Source of the DNA: Streptomyces hyaluromycini
GTDB taxonomy: Bacteria > Actinomycetota > Actinomycetes > Streptomycetales > Streptomycetaceae
NCBI RefSeq assembly: GCF_002217755.1
Contig: NZ_BCFL01000018.1
Coordinates: 496,001-560,000 of the forward strand
Direction of reading: 5' to 3'
Length of the DNA stretch: 64,000 nt
Under the pieces are notes generated by a model. That model ran no database searches. It was not told the DNA's origin and worked only from the letters and a program-made list of their open reading frames with translations. Made by a program: the position numbers and the translations under genes. Shown here piece after piece: positions 27,020-36,082 of this stretch (positions are counted from its first letter, which is position 1; every line of letters begins with the position of its first letter).

Positions 27020-27601
27020 ATGGCGACCACTCGTTCTCTCTCCCCCGCCTCCGCCCTCGCCTCCTCCTCGCCCGGCCGGCACCGGCTGCGTGCCGTCGAC
27101 CGGGACGAGGTCGTGGACATGGCCGACCTGCTGCCGCCGGGCGCCACCTGGCTGCCCGCCCCGCAGCACACCCTGCCCACCCTGCCGGGCCAGCCGCCGA
27201 TGATCGGCTACCTGGTGCTGGTCCCGGCGGACCAGCAGCCGCCCTTCCTGCCGGTCGCGGTGCCGGACCCGCAGGAGCCGGCCCAGGAACCGGCCGCGAC
27301 CGGCGCCCGGCCGCTCGTCACCGTCGACACCGTGGAGCGCACCGCCCAGGTCGACGGGCGTGAACTCGACCTCACCTACCTGGAGTTCGAGCTGCTCGCC
27401 CATCTGGTGGCGCATCCGGGCCGGGTGCACACCCGCGACCAGCTGGTCACCACGGTCTGGGGCTACGGCCATGTCGGCGACGGCCGCACGGTCGACGTCC
27501 ATGTCGCCCGGCTGCGCCGCAAGCTCGGCGCGGAGCACCGCCGGGCGATCCAGACGGTCCGCCGGGTGGGATACAAGTACACCCCGCCGACGGGCCGCTG
27601 A
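27020..27601 (+). CDS. Winged-helix transcriptional regulator without receiver domain
   Basis: A 193-aa protein. The C-terminal 95 residues are an OmpR/PhoB-type DNA-binding domain: DLTYLEFELLAHLVAHPGRV, TRDQLVTTVWGYG, TVDVHVARLRRKLG and TVRRVGYKYTPP. In place of a receiver, the N-terminal half is a Pro-rich segment with no phospho-acceptor Asp (AVDRDEVVDMADLLPPGATW; IGYLVLVPADQQPP). Regulation must therefore be independent of ordinary His-Asp phosphotransfer. Start ATG 27020; the ribosome binding site is unclear. Confidence 0.85.
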   Translation: MATTRSLSPASALASSSPGRHRLRAVDRDEVVDMADLLPPGATWLPAPQHTLPTLPGQPPMIGYLVLVPADQQPPFLPVAVPDPQEPAQEPAATGARPLVTVDTVERTAQVDGRELDLTYLEFELLAHLVAHPGRVHTRDQLVTTVWGYGHVGDGRTVDVHVARLRRKLGAEHRRAIQTVRRVGYKYTPPTGR

Positions 27602-27699
27602 GGGACCGTTGAGGGACCGCCGGCGGGCCGCCGACGGGCAGCTCCGCCCTCGGCTGAACCCCGTTGTGTCCGCCGTCCGCCGTGGGCACGATCAGCGGC

Positions 27700-28701
27700 A
27701 TGAGGCTTCTGGTGCTGGGTGGTACGGAGTTCGTGGGGCGGGCCGTCGTCGAGGCGGCGCTGGGGCGCGGCTGGGAGGTGACCGTCTTCCACCGGGGCAG
27801 CCGCCGGCCCCCGTCCGGGGTGCGGTCGCTGCACGGCGACCGCACCGCGCCCGACGGCCTCACCGCGCTGGCGGACGGCACCGAGTGGGACGCGGTCGTC
27901 GACACGTGGTCGGCCGCGCCCCGGGCGGTGCGGGAGACGGCACGGCTGCTACGGGGCCGTGCCGGACGGTATACGTACGTGTCGAGCTGCTCGGTGTACG
28001 CGTGGCCGCGCCCGGCCGGGTACACCGAGGAGGCGCCGCTGGTGGAGGGAGCCTCGGCCGGCGCGGAGGCGACCGAGTACGCGCAGGACAAGCTGGGCGG
28101 TGAGCTGGCCGCCGAGGAGTCCTTCGGGGCGGACGGTTCGGTGCTGGTGCGGGCCGGGCTGATCCTCGGGCCGTACGAGAACGTCGGCCGGCTGCCCTGG
28201 TGGCTGGACCGGATCGCGCGGGGCGGGCCGGTGCTGGCGCCGGGCCCGTACGACCTGCCCGTGCAGTTCGTGGACGCCCGCGACCTCGCGGAGTGGACCC
28301 TGGGGGCGGTGGAGCGGGGCCTGTCGGGGCCGTACAACCTGGTCGGGCCGCCGGGGCACACCACGATGGGCGCGCTGCTCGAAGCCTGCCGGCGGAGCAC
28401 CGGCTCGGACGCGGAGCTCCGGTGGACCGATGCGGAGGTGATCCTCGGCGCCGGGATCGAGCCGTGGGTGCAGTTGCCGGTGTGGGTGCCGGCGGACAGC
28501 GAGTTGCACGACGGGGTCCATGGCCTGGACGTGTCGCGGGCGGTGGCGACGGGGCTGCGGTGCCGGGCGGTGGAGGAGACGGTGGCCGACACGTGGCGGT
28601 GGCTGCGGGGCCTCGACGGGGCGGCGCCGGTGCGGGCGGGGATGGGGCTCGACCCCGATGTCGAGGCGCGGGTGCTTGGAGTGGGGCGGATCGGGTCGTG
28701 A
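27700..28701 (+). CDS. NAD-dependent epimerase/reductase (extended SDR)
   Basis: A 333-aa Rossmann enzyme. The NAD-binding motif LLVLGGTEFVGRAVVEAAL is at the N-terminus, the active-site region is YVSSCSVYAWP, and the YxxxK pair is in YAQDKLGGE. It resembles isoflavone-reductase/mRNA-binding-like epimerases; the substrate is unknown. No Shine-Dalgarno precedes ATG 27700. CACGAT lies 7 nt upstream, so a leaderless transcript is plausible. Confidence 0.82.
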   Translation: MRLLVLGGTEFVGRAVVEAALGRGWEVTVFHRGSRRPPSGVRSLHGDRTAPDGLTALADGTEWDAVVDTWSAAPRAVRETARLLRGRAGRYTYVSSCSVYAWPRPAGYTEEAPLVEGASAGAEATEYAQDKLGGELAAEESFGADGSVLVRAGLILGPYENVGRLPWWLDRIARGGPVLAPGPYDLPVQFVDARDLAEWTLGAVERGLSGPYNLVGPPGHTTMGALLEACRRSTGSDAELRWTDAEVILGAGIEPWVQLPVWVPADSELHDGVHGLDVSRAVATGLRCRAVEETVADTWRWLRGLDGAAPVRAGMGLDPDVEARVLGVGRIGS

Positions 28702-28706
28702 GCAGG

Positions 28707-28771
28707 GTGCGGGCCGGTGGGGGCTTGTCGCGCAGTTCCCCGCGCCCCTGAAGGGGCGCTACAGCCCCCGG
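28707..28771. repeat. Intergenic repeat core, copy 3
   Basis: GCGGGCCGGTGGGGGCTTG, then CGCGCAGTTCCCCGCGCCCC, followed by a hairpin GCGCCCCT (28742-28749) / AGGGGCGC (28752-28759). Same core as the copies at 22459, 37897 and 53519. Lies directly after the epimerase stop and can act as its terminator. Confidence 0.7.
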
Positions 28772-28847
28772 GTGTATCCAGCACCACCCCCTGACATGGG
28801 GCTTCGGGCCAGTGACCCGGTCCTGGGAGGTTCGGGAGACTGGTCGC

Positions 28848-30128
28848 ATGACGACGAACACAGACAGCGGGGGCTTTCGTGCCAGGGTGCGGGAGACCGT
28901 GCTCGCCGCCGTGCGGGGGCTGGTGCTGGCGTTGGTGATTCTGCCGGTCTCGGTGCTCTGCTTCGTGCTGGTCGCGGTCTCGGTGGCGCTGATCCCGATC
29001 GGGGTCGGGCTCGTCACCACGCCGTGGCTCCTGGGCGGGGTGCGGGACGTGGCGGACGTGCGGCGGCGGCTGGCGTTCGAGTGGTGCGGGGTGCGGATCC
29101 GGTCGGCGTACCGGGCGGTCCCGGCGGACGCCAACCCGTGGGCCAGGACCTTCGGGATGCTGCGCGACCCGCAGGTCGGGCGGGACGTGCTGTGGCTGTG
29201 CGTCGACATGACGGCAGGGTTCGTGACCGCGCTGCTGCCGGCGGTGCTGCTGTTCTATCCGTTCGAGGGGTTCGCTTTGCCCACCGGGCTGTGGCGGGTG
29301 CTGGGCGAGGGTGAGACCTACTGGTACGGCTTCGTGCCGGTCAGCGGTCAGGCCACCGCATTCGGCGCCGCCGCGCTCGGCGCCGTCATCCTGGTCGCCG
29401 CCTTCCGCTGCACCCCCGCCCTGCTGACCGCCCACTTCCGGCTCACCCGTGCCGTCCTCGACCCCGGACAGGGCGAACTCGTCGAGCGGGTGCGGGTGTT
29501 GACGGAGACCCGGAAGGACGCGGTGGACACCTCGGCGGCCGAGCTGCGCCGGATCGAGCGGGATCTGCACGACGGGGCGCAGGCCCGGCTGGTGGCCATG
29601 GGGATGGACCTCGGGACGATCGAGATGCTTCTGGACAAGGATCCGGAGAAGGCCAGGCAGCTGCTCGCGCAGACCCGGCAGGCGTCCGTGGAGGCGCTGG
29701 GCGAGCTGCGGGACCTGGTCCGGGGCATCCATCCGCCGGTGCTGGCCGAGCGCGGGCTCGGGGACGCCGTACGGGCGCTGGCGCTGCGGCTGCCGGTGCC
29801 GACGGAGGTGTCGGTGGAGCTGCCGGGGCGGGCGGACGCGCCGGTGGAGTCGGCGGCGTACTTCGCGGTGAGCGAGGTGCTGACCAACGCGGTCAAACAC
29901 TCCGGAGCCGACCGGATCCGGGTGGACCTGCATCACGTGGCGGAGGGCGGCGGCATGCTGCGGATCTCGGTCACCGACCACGGCAGGGGCGGCGCGGTGG
30001 TCGGCGCCGGTTCGGGGCTCGCCGGGGTGGAGCGGCGGCTCGGTACATTCGACGGCGTCCTGGCCGTCAGCAGCCCCGCGGGCGGTCCCACCATGGTCAC
30101 CATGGAGATTCCGTGCGCGTTGTCCTAG
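28848..30128 (+). CDS. Sensor histidine kinase, NarL-partner (HisKA_3) type
   Basis: A 426-aa membrane kinase. Helices lie at about 20-65 (LVLALVILPVSVLCFVLVAV) and 120-195, with a sensor region between. The dimerisation/phosphoacceptor helix has ERDLHDGAQARLVAMGMDLG with His241. The HATPase domain has AAYFAVSEVLTNAVKHSGAD and a G-box GAGSGLAGVERRL. The cognate response regulator starts within the last 16 bases. No Shine-Dalgarno; GAGACT ends 6 nt before ATG 28848, a leaderless pattern. The signal is unknown. Confidence 0.9.
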   Translation: MTTNTDSGGFRARVRETVLAAVRGLVLALVILPVSVLCFVLVAVSVALIPIGVGLVTTPWLLGGVRDVADVRRRLAFEWCGVRIRSAYRAVPADANPWARTFGMLRDPQVGRDVLWLCVDMTAGFVTALLPAVLLFYPFEGFALPTGLWRVLGEGETYWYGFVPVSGQATAFGAAALGAVILVAAFRCTPALLTAHFRLTRAVLDPGQGELVERVRVLTETRKDAVDTSAAELRRIERDLHDGAQARLVAMGMDLGTIEMLLDKDPEKARQLLAQTRQASVEALGELRDLVRGIHPPVLAERGLGDAVRALALRLPVPTEVSVELPGRADAPVESAAYFAVSEVLTNAVKHSGADRIRVDLHHVAEGGGMLRISVTDHGRGGAVVGAGSGLAGVERRLGTFDGVLAVSSPAGGPTMVTMEIPCALS

Positions 30129-30763
30129 CCGAAGACCTGTTCCTGCTGCGCGACGGACTGGTCCGGCTGCTGGAGGCCCATGACTTCGAGATCGCGGCCG
30201 CCGTCGAGTCCGGCCCCGAACTCGCCCGCGCGCTGGCCGAGTCGGAGCCGGACGTGGCCGTGGTCGACGTACGGCTGCCGCCCACGCACACCGACGAGGG
30301 GCTGCAGTGCGCGCTCACGGCGCGGCGGGACCGGCCGGGGCTGCCGGTGCTGGTGCTCTCCCAGCACGTGGAGCAGCTGTACGCGCGGGAGCTGCTGGCG
30401 GACGGCAGCGGCGGGGTGGGCTATCTGCTGAAGGACCGGGTGTTCGACGCGGAGCAGTTCGTGGACGCCGTACGGCGGGTCGCGGCGGGCGGTACGGCCA
30501 TGGACCCGCAGGTGATCCAGCAACTGCTGTCCCGGCGGGCCGACGACCGGCCGCTGGGGGGCTTGACACCGCGGGAACTGGAGGTCCTGGAGCTGATGGC
30601 ACAGGGCCGGTCGAACGCGGCGATCGCCGGGCAGCTCGTCGTCACGGAACGGGCCATCGCCAAGCACACCTCCAACATCTTCACCAAACTGGGACTTGAG
30701 GTGTCGGACGATGACAATCGGCGCGTCCTCGCGGTGCTCGCCTACCTTGACCGCGACCGCTAA
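30113..30763 (+). CDS. NarL/LuxR-family response regulator
   Basis: A 216-aa regulator. The receiver has VVLAEDLFLLRDGLVRLLEA and phospho-acceptor Asp52 in VAVVDVRLPP, with the conserved Lys in GYLLKDRVFD. The LuxR-type HTH is LTPRELEVLELMAQGRSNAA followed by ERAIAKHTSNIFTKLGL. It starts at GTG 30113, overlapping the kinase gene by 16 bp, so both partners are translated from one mRNA. Confidence 0.93.
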   Translation: MRVVLAEDLFLLRDGLVRLLEAHDFEIAAAVESGPELARALAESEPDVAVVDVRLPPTHTDEGLQCALTARRDRPGLPVLVLSQHVEQLYARELLADGSGGVGYLLKDRVFDAEQFVDAVRRVAAGGTAMDPQVIQQLLSRRADDRPLGGLTPRELEVLELMAQGRSNAAIAGQLVVTERAIAKHTSNIFTKLGLEVSDDDNRRVLAVLAYLDRDR

Positions 30764-30936
30764 TTTTCCAGAAATTGCCCTGCTCAAACGGCAGTTGTGC
30801 CCCAAGTGCGTAACAAATCTCTGATGAATTTGTGAGGCGGCTGAACACGTCTGAGGCGACCTGCGTATGAGAGGACGCCGCTTCACTCCTGTCGGGCGCC
30901 TCGATGCCGCCCCGCAAGGAAGGTCTGAGGAGTTCC

Positions 30937-32457
30937 ATGGGACGCAACATACGCAAACGCCGTTCGCCGCTGACCGTCAAGGTCATAGCCGCATCGGCGG
31001 CCGTAGCACTCGGCGGGGGCGGGCTGCTCTATGCGCAGATGAACGCTTCGGCTCACGAGTCGAACAACTCGGCGCAGAACTACACCAAAGCCGCCGCCGC
31101 CTCCGCGGTCGCGACGATCTCCTGCCCGGACGTCGGCCAGAAGCTGACGAACGTGCCCGCCAAGGCCAAGCAGGGGGTGGCGACGGAGCTGGCGAACCTC
31201 GACAAGCAGATCACCGAGGCCTACGCCCGGCTCGCCTCCACCCGTCAGGCGCAGGCGAACGACGCCAACTTCGTGCAGAACGCGATCGTGGGCCCCCTGA
31301 AGGAGAAGCGGGCGGCCACGATCAACCGGATCAGGCTCGACATCACGCGGGTCGGTGGCACCTTCGACAACTCGCTGTCGCAGCTCGCCGCCTGCACCAC
31401 GCAGTCCGCCAACCAGACCACCGCCGGACAGGGCAACAACAACGGTGGTCAGAACAACAACGGGAACACCGGCCAGGCCAGCGCCGCCCCGAGCGCCAGC
31501 GCCAGTGCCCCGGCCAACATCGGCGGGCAGGCCGGCAACGGCCCGGTCGCGGCCGACTTCGTGGACATCACGAAGGTCGCGCCGAACGTCCTGTCCAAGC
31601 CGGCGAAGACCGGTCAGGCCTCGACCGGCACCTTCACCACCCGTTGTGGTACGAACCAGAACAAGAACCACAACACCGACAACGTCATCGTGGCGCCCGG
31701 CGTGACCAACGGCGCGCACCACCTGCACGACTACGTCGGCAACCAGAAGGTCAACGCGTTCGCCACCAACGACTCGATGCTGGCGGCGCCGAGCTCCTGC
31801 CAGAACCAGAGCGACCTGTCGTCGTACTACTGGCCGGTCGTGCGTGTCCAGGACGGCTCGCAGGACTTCGACCAGAACGCGGACGGCGGTGGCAAGGAAG
31901 GCAACGTCGGCAAGATCCTGACGCCGGTCCAGGCGCAGATCAAGTACGTCGGCAGCCCGGCCAGCAAGGTCGTCGCGATGCCCCAGTTCCTGCGCATCAT
32001 CACCGGTGACGCCAAGACCACCACCAACGGTCTGGCCAACGCCAACGCGCACTGGAGCTGCACCGGCTTCGAGAACAAGGTCCAGCTGACGACGCAGTAC
32101 CCGATCTGCCCGCAGGGCAGCAACGTGGTCCGGACGTTCGCCTTCCAGAGCTGCTGGGACGGCGTCAACATCGACAGCGCCAACCACCGTACGCACGTGG
32201 CCTTCGCGGACCCGGCGAGCGGCGTCTGCGGGAACGGCTTCAAGGCGATCCCGCAGCTGACGATGCGTCTGGTCTACAAGATCACGCCCCCCACCCTCCA
32301 GGCGGACGGCACGGTGAAGAACGCCTTCGCGGTGGACGGCTTCCCGGAGCAGCTGCACAAGCCGTCGACCGACCACGACGACTTCATCAGCGTCACCAAG
32401 AACAACCTGGCGGCGACGATCGCCAACTGCATCAACACCGGCAAGAGGTGCCAGTGA
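30937..32457 (+). CDS. Secreted DUF1996 protein
   Basis: A 506-aa exported protein starting at ATG 30937 behind GAGGAG. Residues 1-40 are a signal peptide ([20 protein letters not shown]). A helical region and an Asn/Gly/Ser/Ala-rich linker (about 165-200) follow. The C-terminal 280 residues are DUF1996: [59 protein letters not shown]. Many His and Cys suggest metal or disulfide stabilisation. DUF1996 is found in secreted bacterial and fungal proteins and its activity is unknown. Confidence 0.85.
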   Translation: MGRNIRKRRSPLTVKVIAASAAVALGGGGLLYAQMNASAHESNNSAQNYTKAAAASAVATISCPDVGQKLTNVPAKAKQGVATELANLDKQITEAYARLASTRQAQANDANFVQNAIVGPLKEKRAATINRIRLDITRVGGTFDNSLSQLAACTTQSANQTTAGQGNNNGGQNNNGNTGQASAAPSASASAPANIGGQAGNGPVAADFVDITKVAPNVLSKPAKTGQASTGTFTTRCGTNQNKNHNTDNVIVAPGVTNGAHHLHDYVGNQKVNAFATNDSMLAAPSSCQNQSDLSSYYWPVVRVQDGSQDFDQNADGGGKEGNVGKILTPVQAQIKYVGSPASKVVAMPQFLRIITGDAKTTTNGLANANAHWSCTGFENKVQLTTQYPICPQGSNVVRTFAFQSCWDGVNIDSANHRTHVAFADPASGVCGNGFKAIPQLTMRLVYKITPPTLQADGTVKNAFAVDGFPEQLHKPSTDHDDFISVTKNNLAATIANCINTGKRCQ

Positions 32458-32480
32458 GCAGTAGCTAGCCGGTAACACGG

Positions 32481-32511
32481 AGCGGGCGGTGGGAATCTCC
32501 CACCGCCCGCT
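32481..32511 (+). terminator. Hairpin terminator with T-run
   Basis: 14-bp perfect stem AGCGGGCGGTGGGA (32481-32494) and complement (32498-32511), 3-nt loop, followed by TTTC. Confidence 0.85.
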
Positions 32512-32530
32512 TTCGTATGTGCCGCGGACC

Positions 32531-32938
32531 TCAGCCGGTGTGCTTGCTGTGGTCGGTGCCGATCTCCTCCTCGCCGCCCAGCGTGGTCTGCAGCGCCTTG
32601 ACGACCTTGTCGGTGCCGACGGCGACCCACTTGCGGCCGACGAGGTAGAAACCGCCGTAGTCCTTGGCGTCGTTGATCCACTCGCGCTGGCCGCGGTCGG
32701 TGGCGAAGGTGGCGAAGACGAACTTGCCGGCGGAGACCTTGCAGATCGCCTGGCGGACCTCGTCGGAGTCGATCTGCATGTCGGGGGTGCACTTCACCTT
32801 GGCGGCCAGGCTCTCCAGGCTGCCGGTCGCGGTGACCGGGATCTTCGCCTCCGCCTTGCCGTCTCCGGATCCACAGCCCGCCAGCGCCAGGGCGGCCACG
32901 GCGCCCGCCGCGGCGAGCATCGGTCGGGTCAACCTCAT
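32531..32938 (-). CDS. Small secreted lipoprotein
   Basis: A 135-aa lipoprotein. The signal RLTRPMLAAAGAVAALALAG ends in the lipobox LAGC with Cys22. The mature part has CTPDMQIDSDEVRQAICKVS (two Cys) and DYGGFYLVGRKWVAVG, resembling a compact secreted alpha+beta domain. The start ATG 32938 follows GGAGG. No function is known; it is convergent with the DUF1996 gene. Confidence 0.8.
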   Translation of the reverse strand: MRLTRPMLAAAGAVAALALAGCGSGDGKAEAKIPVTATGSLESLAAKVKCTPDMQIDSDEVRQAICKVSAGKFVFATFATDRGQREWINDAKDYGGFYLVGRKWVAVGTDKVVKALQTTLGGEEEIGTDHSKHTG

Positions 32939-33099
32939 CTGTTCCTCCGGTCGCGTTGCCGGCCCCGGTGCCTTCAGGGGCCCGTCCCCTTCGATACGGC
33001 TGCGGGGCGCGAAGCACTCACATCGGCTCACATCGTGCGGACACCGCAGTGTCACCCTTGTGGCGGTGACCAACCAACGGGTCGCTCGTTCTTCAGGAC

Positions 33100-35028
33100 G
33101 TGCAGTCACAGGATGTAGCCCAGCGTCACGCAGCCGCCTCCGCCGGAGCCCCGCATCCGGCCGTCGATGTCGAGCAGGCCGAGGCCGCGCTCGTCGAGCA
33201 CTATCCCCGGCTGGTCCGGCTCGCCTACCTGGTGCTGCCGCCGGGGCTCGCGCGCGGCCGCCGCGTCCTGACCGCGCACTCCCTGGTCCAGCGGGCCCTG
33301 CCCCGCGGCCGCAGGCAGGTCCCGGTGATCCCGGCCCAGGCGAACGGGCGGCAGACCGACCCCGGGTACTCGCTGGTCCGGCTCGAAGTGGTGCGTACGG
33401 CGCTGGAGGCGGGCCGGCCGCTCCGGCTGACCGCGTGGCCCAAGCGCGCCCAGCTGCCGCCGCTGCTCCCCCAGGTGTGGGGCCTCAGGCTCTTCCCGCG
33501 TTCCGGGGGCGCCGACGAACTCGCCCTGGACCAGCGGCTCGCCGGCCTCTCCGGCCCGGCCCGCGCCGCCTACGCGCTGCGCGGCCTGGAACAGCTCCCC
33601 GACGGCGACGTCCGCAGGATCCTGCGGGCGGTCGGCGTCGAGCACCCCGAGGGCGCGCTCGCCGAGGCGAACGGCGTCCCGGCCGAGTATCCGCTGCTCG
33701 ACTCCCCCGAGTTCGACCCCTGTTCGCTGCAGGCCCGGCCCACCGACCTGATGCGCCGCCGCCAGCACACCAAGGCCGCGCTCGCCGCCGCTGCCGCCCT
33801 CGCGGTGTGCGGGGCGCTGGTCGCGCTGCCGGGCGGCGGCTGGGGCGCCGACGGCGCGGCCGCCCCGGTGTACGCGCAGAACCCGGCCGCCCAGGCCGCC
33901 CTGGACCCGGCCCGGCTGGCGAAGGTCCCGGCCACCGCCTGGCAGACCGCCGCGCGCACCGACTTCTCCGTCTGGCCGGCCCGCGGGGCCCTCACCGGCG
34001 ACACCGCGCTGCTGCGCCGCGCCCTCGCCGTCTGGGCCCGCCCCGGCGACACCGTCCGCGTCTCGGCGACCCCCGGTACCCAGACCGGCGGCCCGGCAGG
34101 ACCGCCCCAGCTGCTGTACGCGGGCGTGGTCGACAGCGCCCGGGTGGTGGTCTTCTACGACGGTCTGCGCATCGCCCGCTACGCCGAACCGAAGGACGGC
34201 ACCGAGGGCGCCGCCCTGGACTTCGCCCGTGTCGACGGCGCGACCGGGGCGGAGGCGAGCGCCCTGGTCCTCGGCCGCGCCGACGGCAACGTCCGCTATC
34301 TGACGGCGCCCTGGGTGACCAAGGCGGCCGAGCGGGACCTGATGAAGCCGACCGCGGGGGCGATGGACCTCGGGCTGGCCGACGGGGTGACCGGGCCGCA
34401 GGCGAGCTCCGCGCTGCAGCAGGGGGCGTGCACGTCCTGGAACGTGCTCCAGCTGACCGACGCGCAGGGTGTGCACCTCGCGACCGACCTGGGCGAGCTG
34501 GTGCCGGCCCGGCTCACCGCCGGGCGGCCCGGCGAGACCGGCGAGGCCTCGGGGGCGGCGGCGCTGCGCGACTGGGCGCCGTTCGCCTGCTCGCTGGCCG
34601 CGGAGCGGTCGGCCGGGGTGCGCAGTGTCAACGCGTGGGCGTTCGCCGAGCAGCAGCTGCCGGACGCCGGCGGCACCGGGTCGTGGGTGTGCACGCGTGC
34701 CGAGACCTGGCGGGGCGACGGGACCGTGGCGCTGGCCCAGTTCCGGACGCCGGGCAGCCGGTACGGGGCGGTCGCGGCCAAGGGGACCGATGTGACGGCC
34801 TGCGGTCCGCGCGATCCGCAGGTGCTGGCCGGGGTGTTGTGGAAGTCTGAGGGCGGCCAGTGGTACCTGCTGGCCGCGGGCGGCCGCGACACCGCGTCGA
34901 TCCGGGCGACCGGCGGGGTCACGGCGTCGGCGCAGGGGACGCAGTTGGTGGCCAAGGCGAAGCAGGGGGCGCAGGCCGAGCTGGAGGGGACGCTGGTGGA
35001 TGGCGGCGAGGTCAGCGGGTTGCGGTGA
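33100..35028 (+). CDS. Membrane protein with ECF-sigma-like N-terminal region
   Basis: A 642-aa protein. Residues 25-45 (AALVEHYPRLVRLAYLVLPP) look like sigma-70 region 2, and about 148-180 (LSGPARAAYALRGLEQLPDG then DVRRILRAVGV) like region 4. The stretches between are degenerate. One transmembrane helix follows near 225-245 (AALAAAAALAVCGALVALPG). The remaining 390 residues would be extracytoplasmic, with four or more Cys (GACTSWNVLQ, FACSLAAE, SWVCTRAETW, VTACGPRD). A sigma-like domain on the cytoplasmic side of a membrane anchor is unusual. Start GTG 33100 with weak ribosome binding; function unknown. Confidence 0.7.
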   Translation: MQSQDVAQRHAAASAGAPHPAVDVEQAEAALVEHYPRLVRLAYLVLPPGLARGRRVLTAHSLVQRALPRGRRQVPVIPAQANGRQTDPGYSLVRLEVVRTALEAGRPLRLTAWPKRAQLPPLLPQVWGLRLFPRSGGADELALDQRLAGLSGPARAAYALRGLEQLPDGDVRRILRAVGVEHPEGALAEANGVPAEYPLLDSPEFDPCSLQARPTDLMRRRQHTKAALAAAAALAVCGALVALPGGGWGADGAAAPVYAQNPAAQAALDPARLAKVPATAWQTAARTDFSVWPARGALTGDTALLRRALAVWARPGDTVRVSATPGTQTGGPAGPPQLLYAGVVDSARVVVFYDGLRIARYAEPKDGTEGAALDFARVDGATGAEASALVLGRADGNVRYLTAPWVTKAAERDLMKPTAGAMDLGLADGVTGPQASSALQQGACTSWNVLQLTDAQGVHLATDLGELVPARLTAGRPGETGEASGAAALRDWAPFACSLAAERSAGVRSVNAWAFAEQQLPDAGGTGSWVCTRAETWRGDGTVALAQFRTPGSRYGAVAAKGTDVTACGPRDPQVLAGVLWKSEGGQWYLLAAGGRDTASIRATGGVTASAQGTQLVAKAKQGAQAELEGTLVDGGEVSGLR

Positions 35029-35173
35029 GTCCGGCACCGCCGGTGCGCGCCGTCGTGGTTGATCGCCGTTGCGGCGGAGAGAACTTCTTGTCGGAGGCGG
35101 GAGGGACAGTCTCTTGCTGACGCTCGCGTAAATAAGGTCCGCCCGAGGTCTTCTCAGGCCACCTACCCGTCAG

Positions 35174-35179
35174 TACATT
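35174..35179 (+). promoter_or_regulatory. -10 box TACATT of a leaderless transcript
   Basis: TACATT stands 6 nt before ATG 35186, leaving no room for a ribosome binding site, so the mRNA should begin at or beside the start codon. Confidence 0.6.
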
Positions 35180-35185
35180 GACGCC

Positions 35186-36082
35186 ATGTCCAACAAGCAG
35201 CCGCAGCCGGTGCAGTCCGAGCACATCGCGCTCAAGGCCCGCAACGTGTCCTTCGCCTGGAAGGACACCCCCCTGCACTGGGTGCCCGGCGATCCCTTCG
35301 CCACGCACACCATCAACGTGCTGCACATGCTGCTGCCCGCCGGCGAGCGGTGGTTCGTGCACGTCTACAAGCAGGTGCTGCCCCTCATCCGCGACGAGCG
35401 GCTGCGCGAGGACGTCATCGGGTTCATCGGGCAGGAGGCGATGCACTCCCAGGCCCATGACGAGGTGCTGCCCCACCTCAGGGAACAGGGGCTCGACCCG
35501 ACGCCGTACACCGCGCAGGTCGACTGGTTCTTCGAGAAGCTGCTCGGCGACCGGACCCTGCCGCCCGGGAAGGCCAGGCGCTGGTGGCTCCTCGAACGGG
35601 TCGCGCTGATCGCGGCCATCGAGCACTACACCGCCTTCCTCGGCGACTGGGTGCTCAACGCCGAGGAGCTGGACCGGCGCGGCGCCGATCCGATGATGCT
35701 GGACCTGCTGCGCTGGCACGGCGCCGAGGAGATCGAGCACCGGTCGGTCGCCTTCGACCTGTTCCTGCACGTCGACGGCAGCTACCGGCGCCGGGTGCGG
35801 ACCTGGGCGACGGCGTTCACGGCGATCGTGTTCCTGTGGCAGCGCGGCGCCCGCTTCTTCATGGCGAACGACCCGACGCTCGCCGAGGGCCGGGCCCGGC
35901 TCCGGGACTTCCATCTCGCCGGCCGGCGCGGCACGCTCCCCACCACCGGCGACATGCTGAGGTCGATCCCGACGTACCTGAGCCGCGGCTACCACCCCTC
36001 CCAGGAGGGCTCCACCGCCCAGGCGGTCGCCTATCTGGCCTCCTCCCCCGCCGCGCTGGCCGCCGAGAAGGAGGGTGCGTGA
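35186..36082 (+). CDS. Metal-dependent hydrolase (PF10118 family)
   Basis: A 298-aa protein of the putative metal-dependent hydrolase family, related to di-iron ferritin-like folds. Metal-ligand candidates are in FIGQEAMHSQAHDEVLP, ALIAAIEHYTAFLGDWVL and WHGAEEIEHRSVAFDLF, spaced as the E..H..ExxH repeats of such proteins. It overlaps the next gene by one base (TGATG), so it forms an operon with a flavin/2Fe-2S reductase, its likely electron donor. Transcription appears leaderless. Confidence 0.85.
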   Translation: MSNKQPQPVQSEHIALKARNVSFAWKDTPLHWVPGDPFATHTINVLHMLLPAGERWFVHVYKQVLPLIRDERLREDVIGFIGQEAMHSQAHDEVLPHLREQGLDPTPYTAQVDWFFEKLLGDRTLPPGKARRWWLLERVALIAAIEHYTAFLGDWVLNAEELDRRGADPMMLDLLRWHGAEEIEHRSVAFDLFLHVDGSYRRRVRTWATAFTAIVFLWQRGARFFMANDPTLAEGRARLRDFHLAGRRGTLPTTGDMLRSIPTYLSRGYHPSQEGSTAQAVAYLASSPAALAAEKEGA

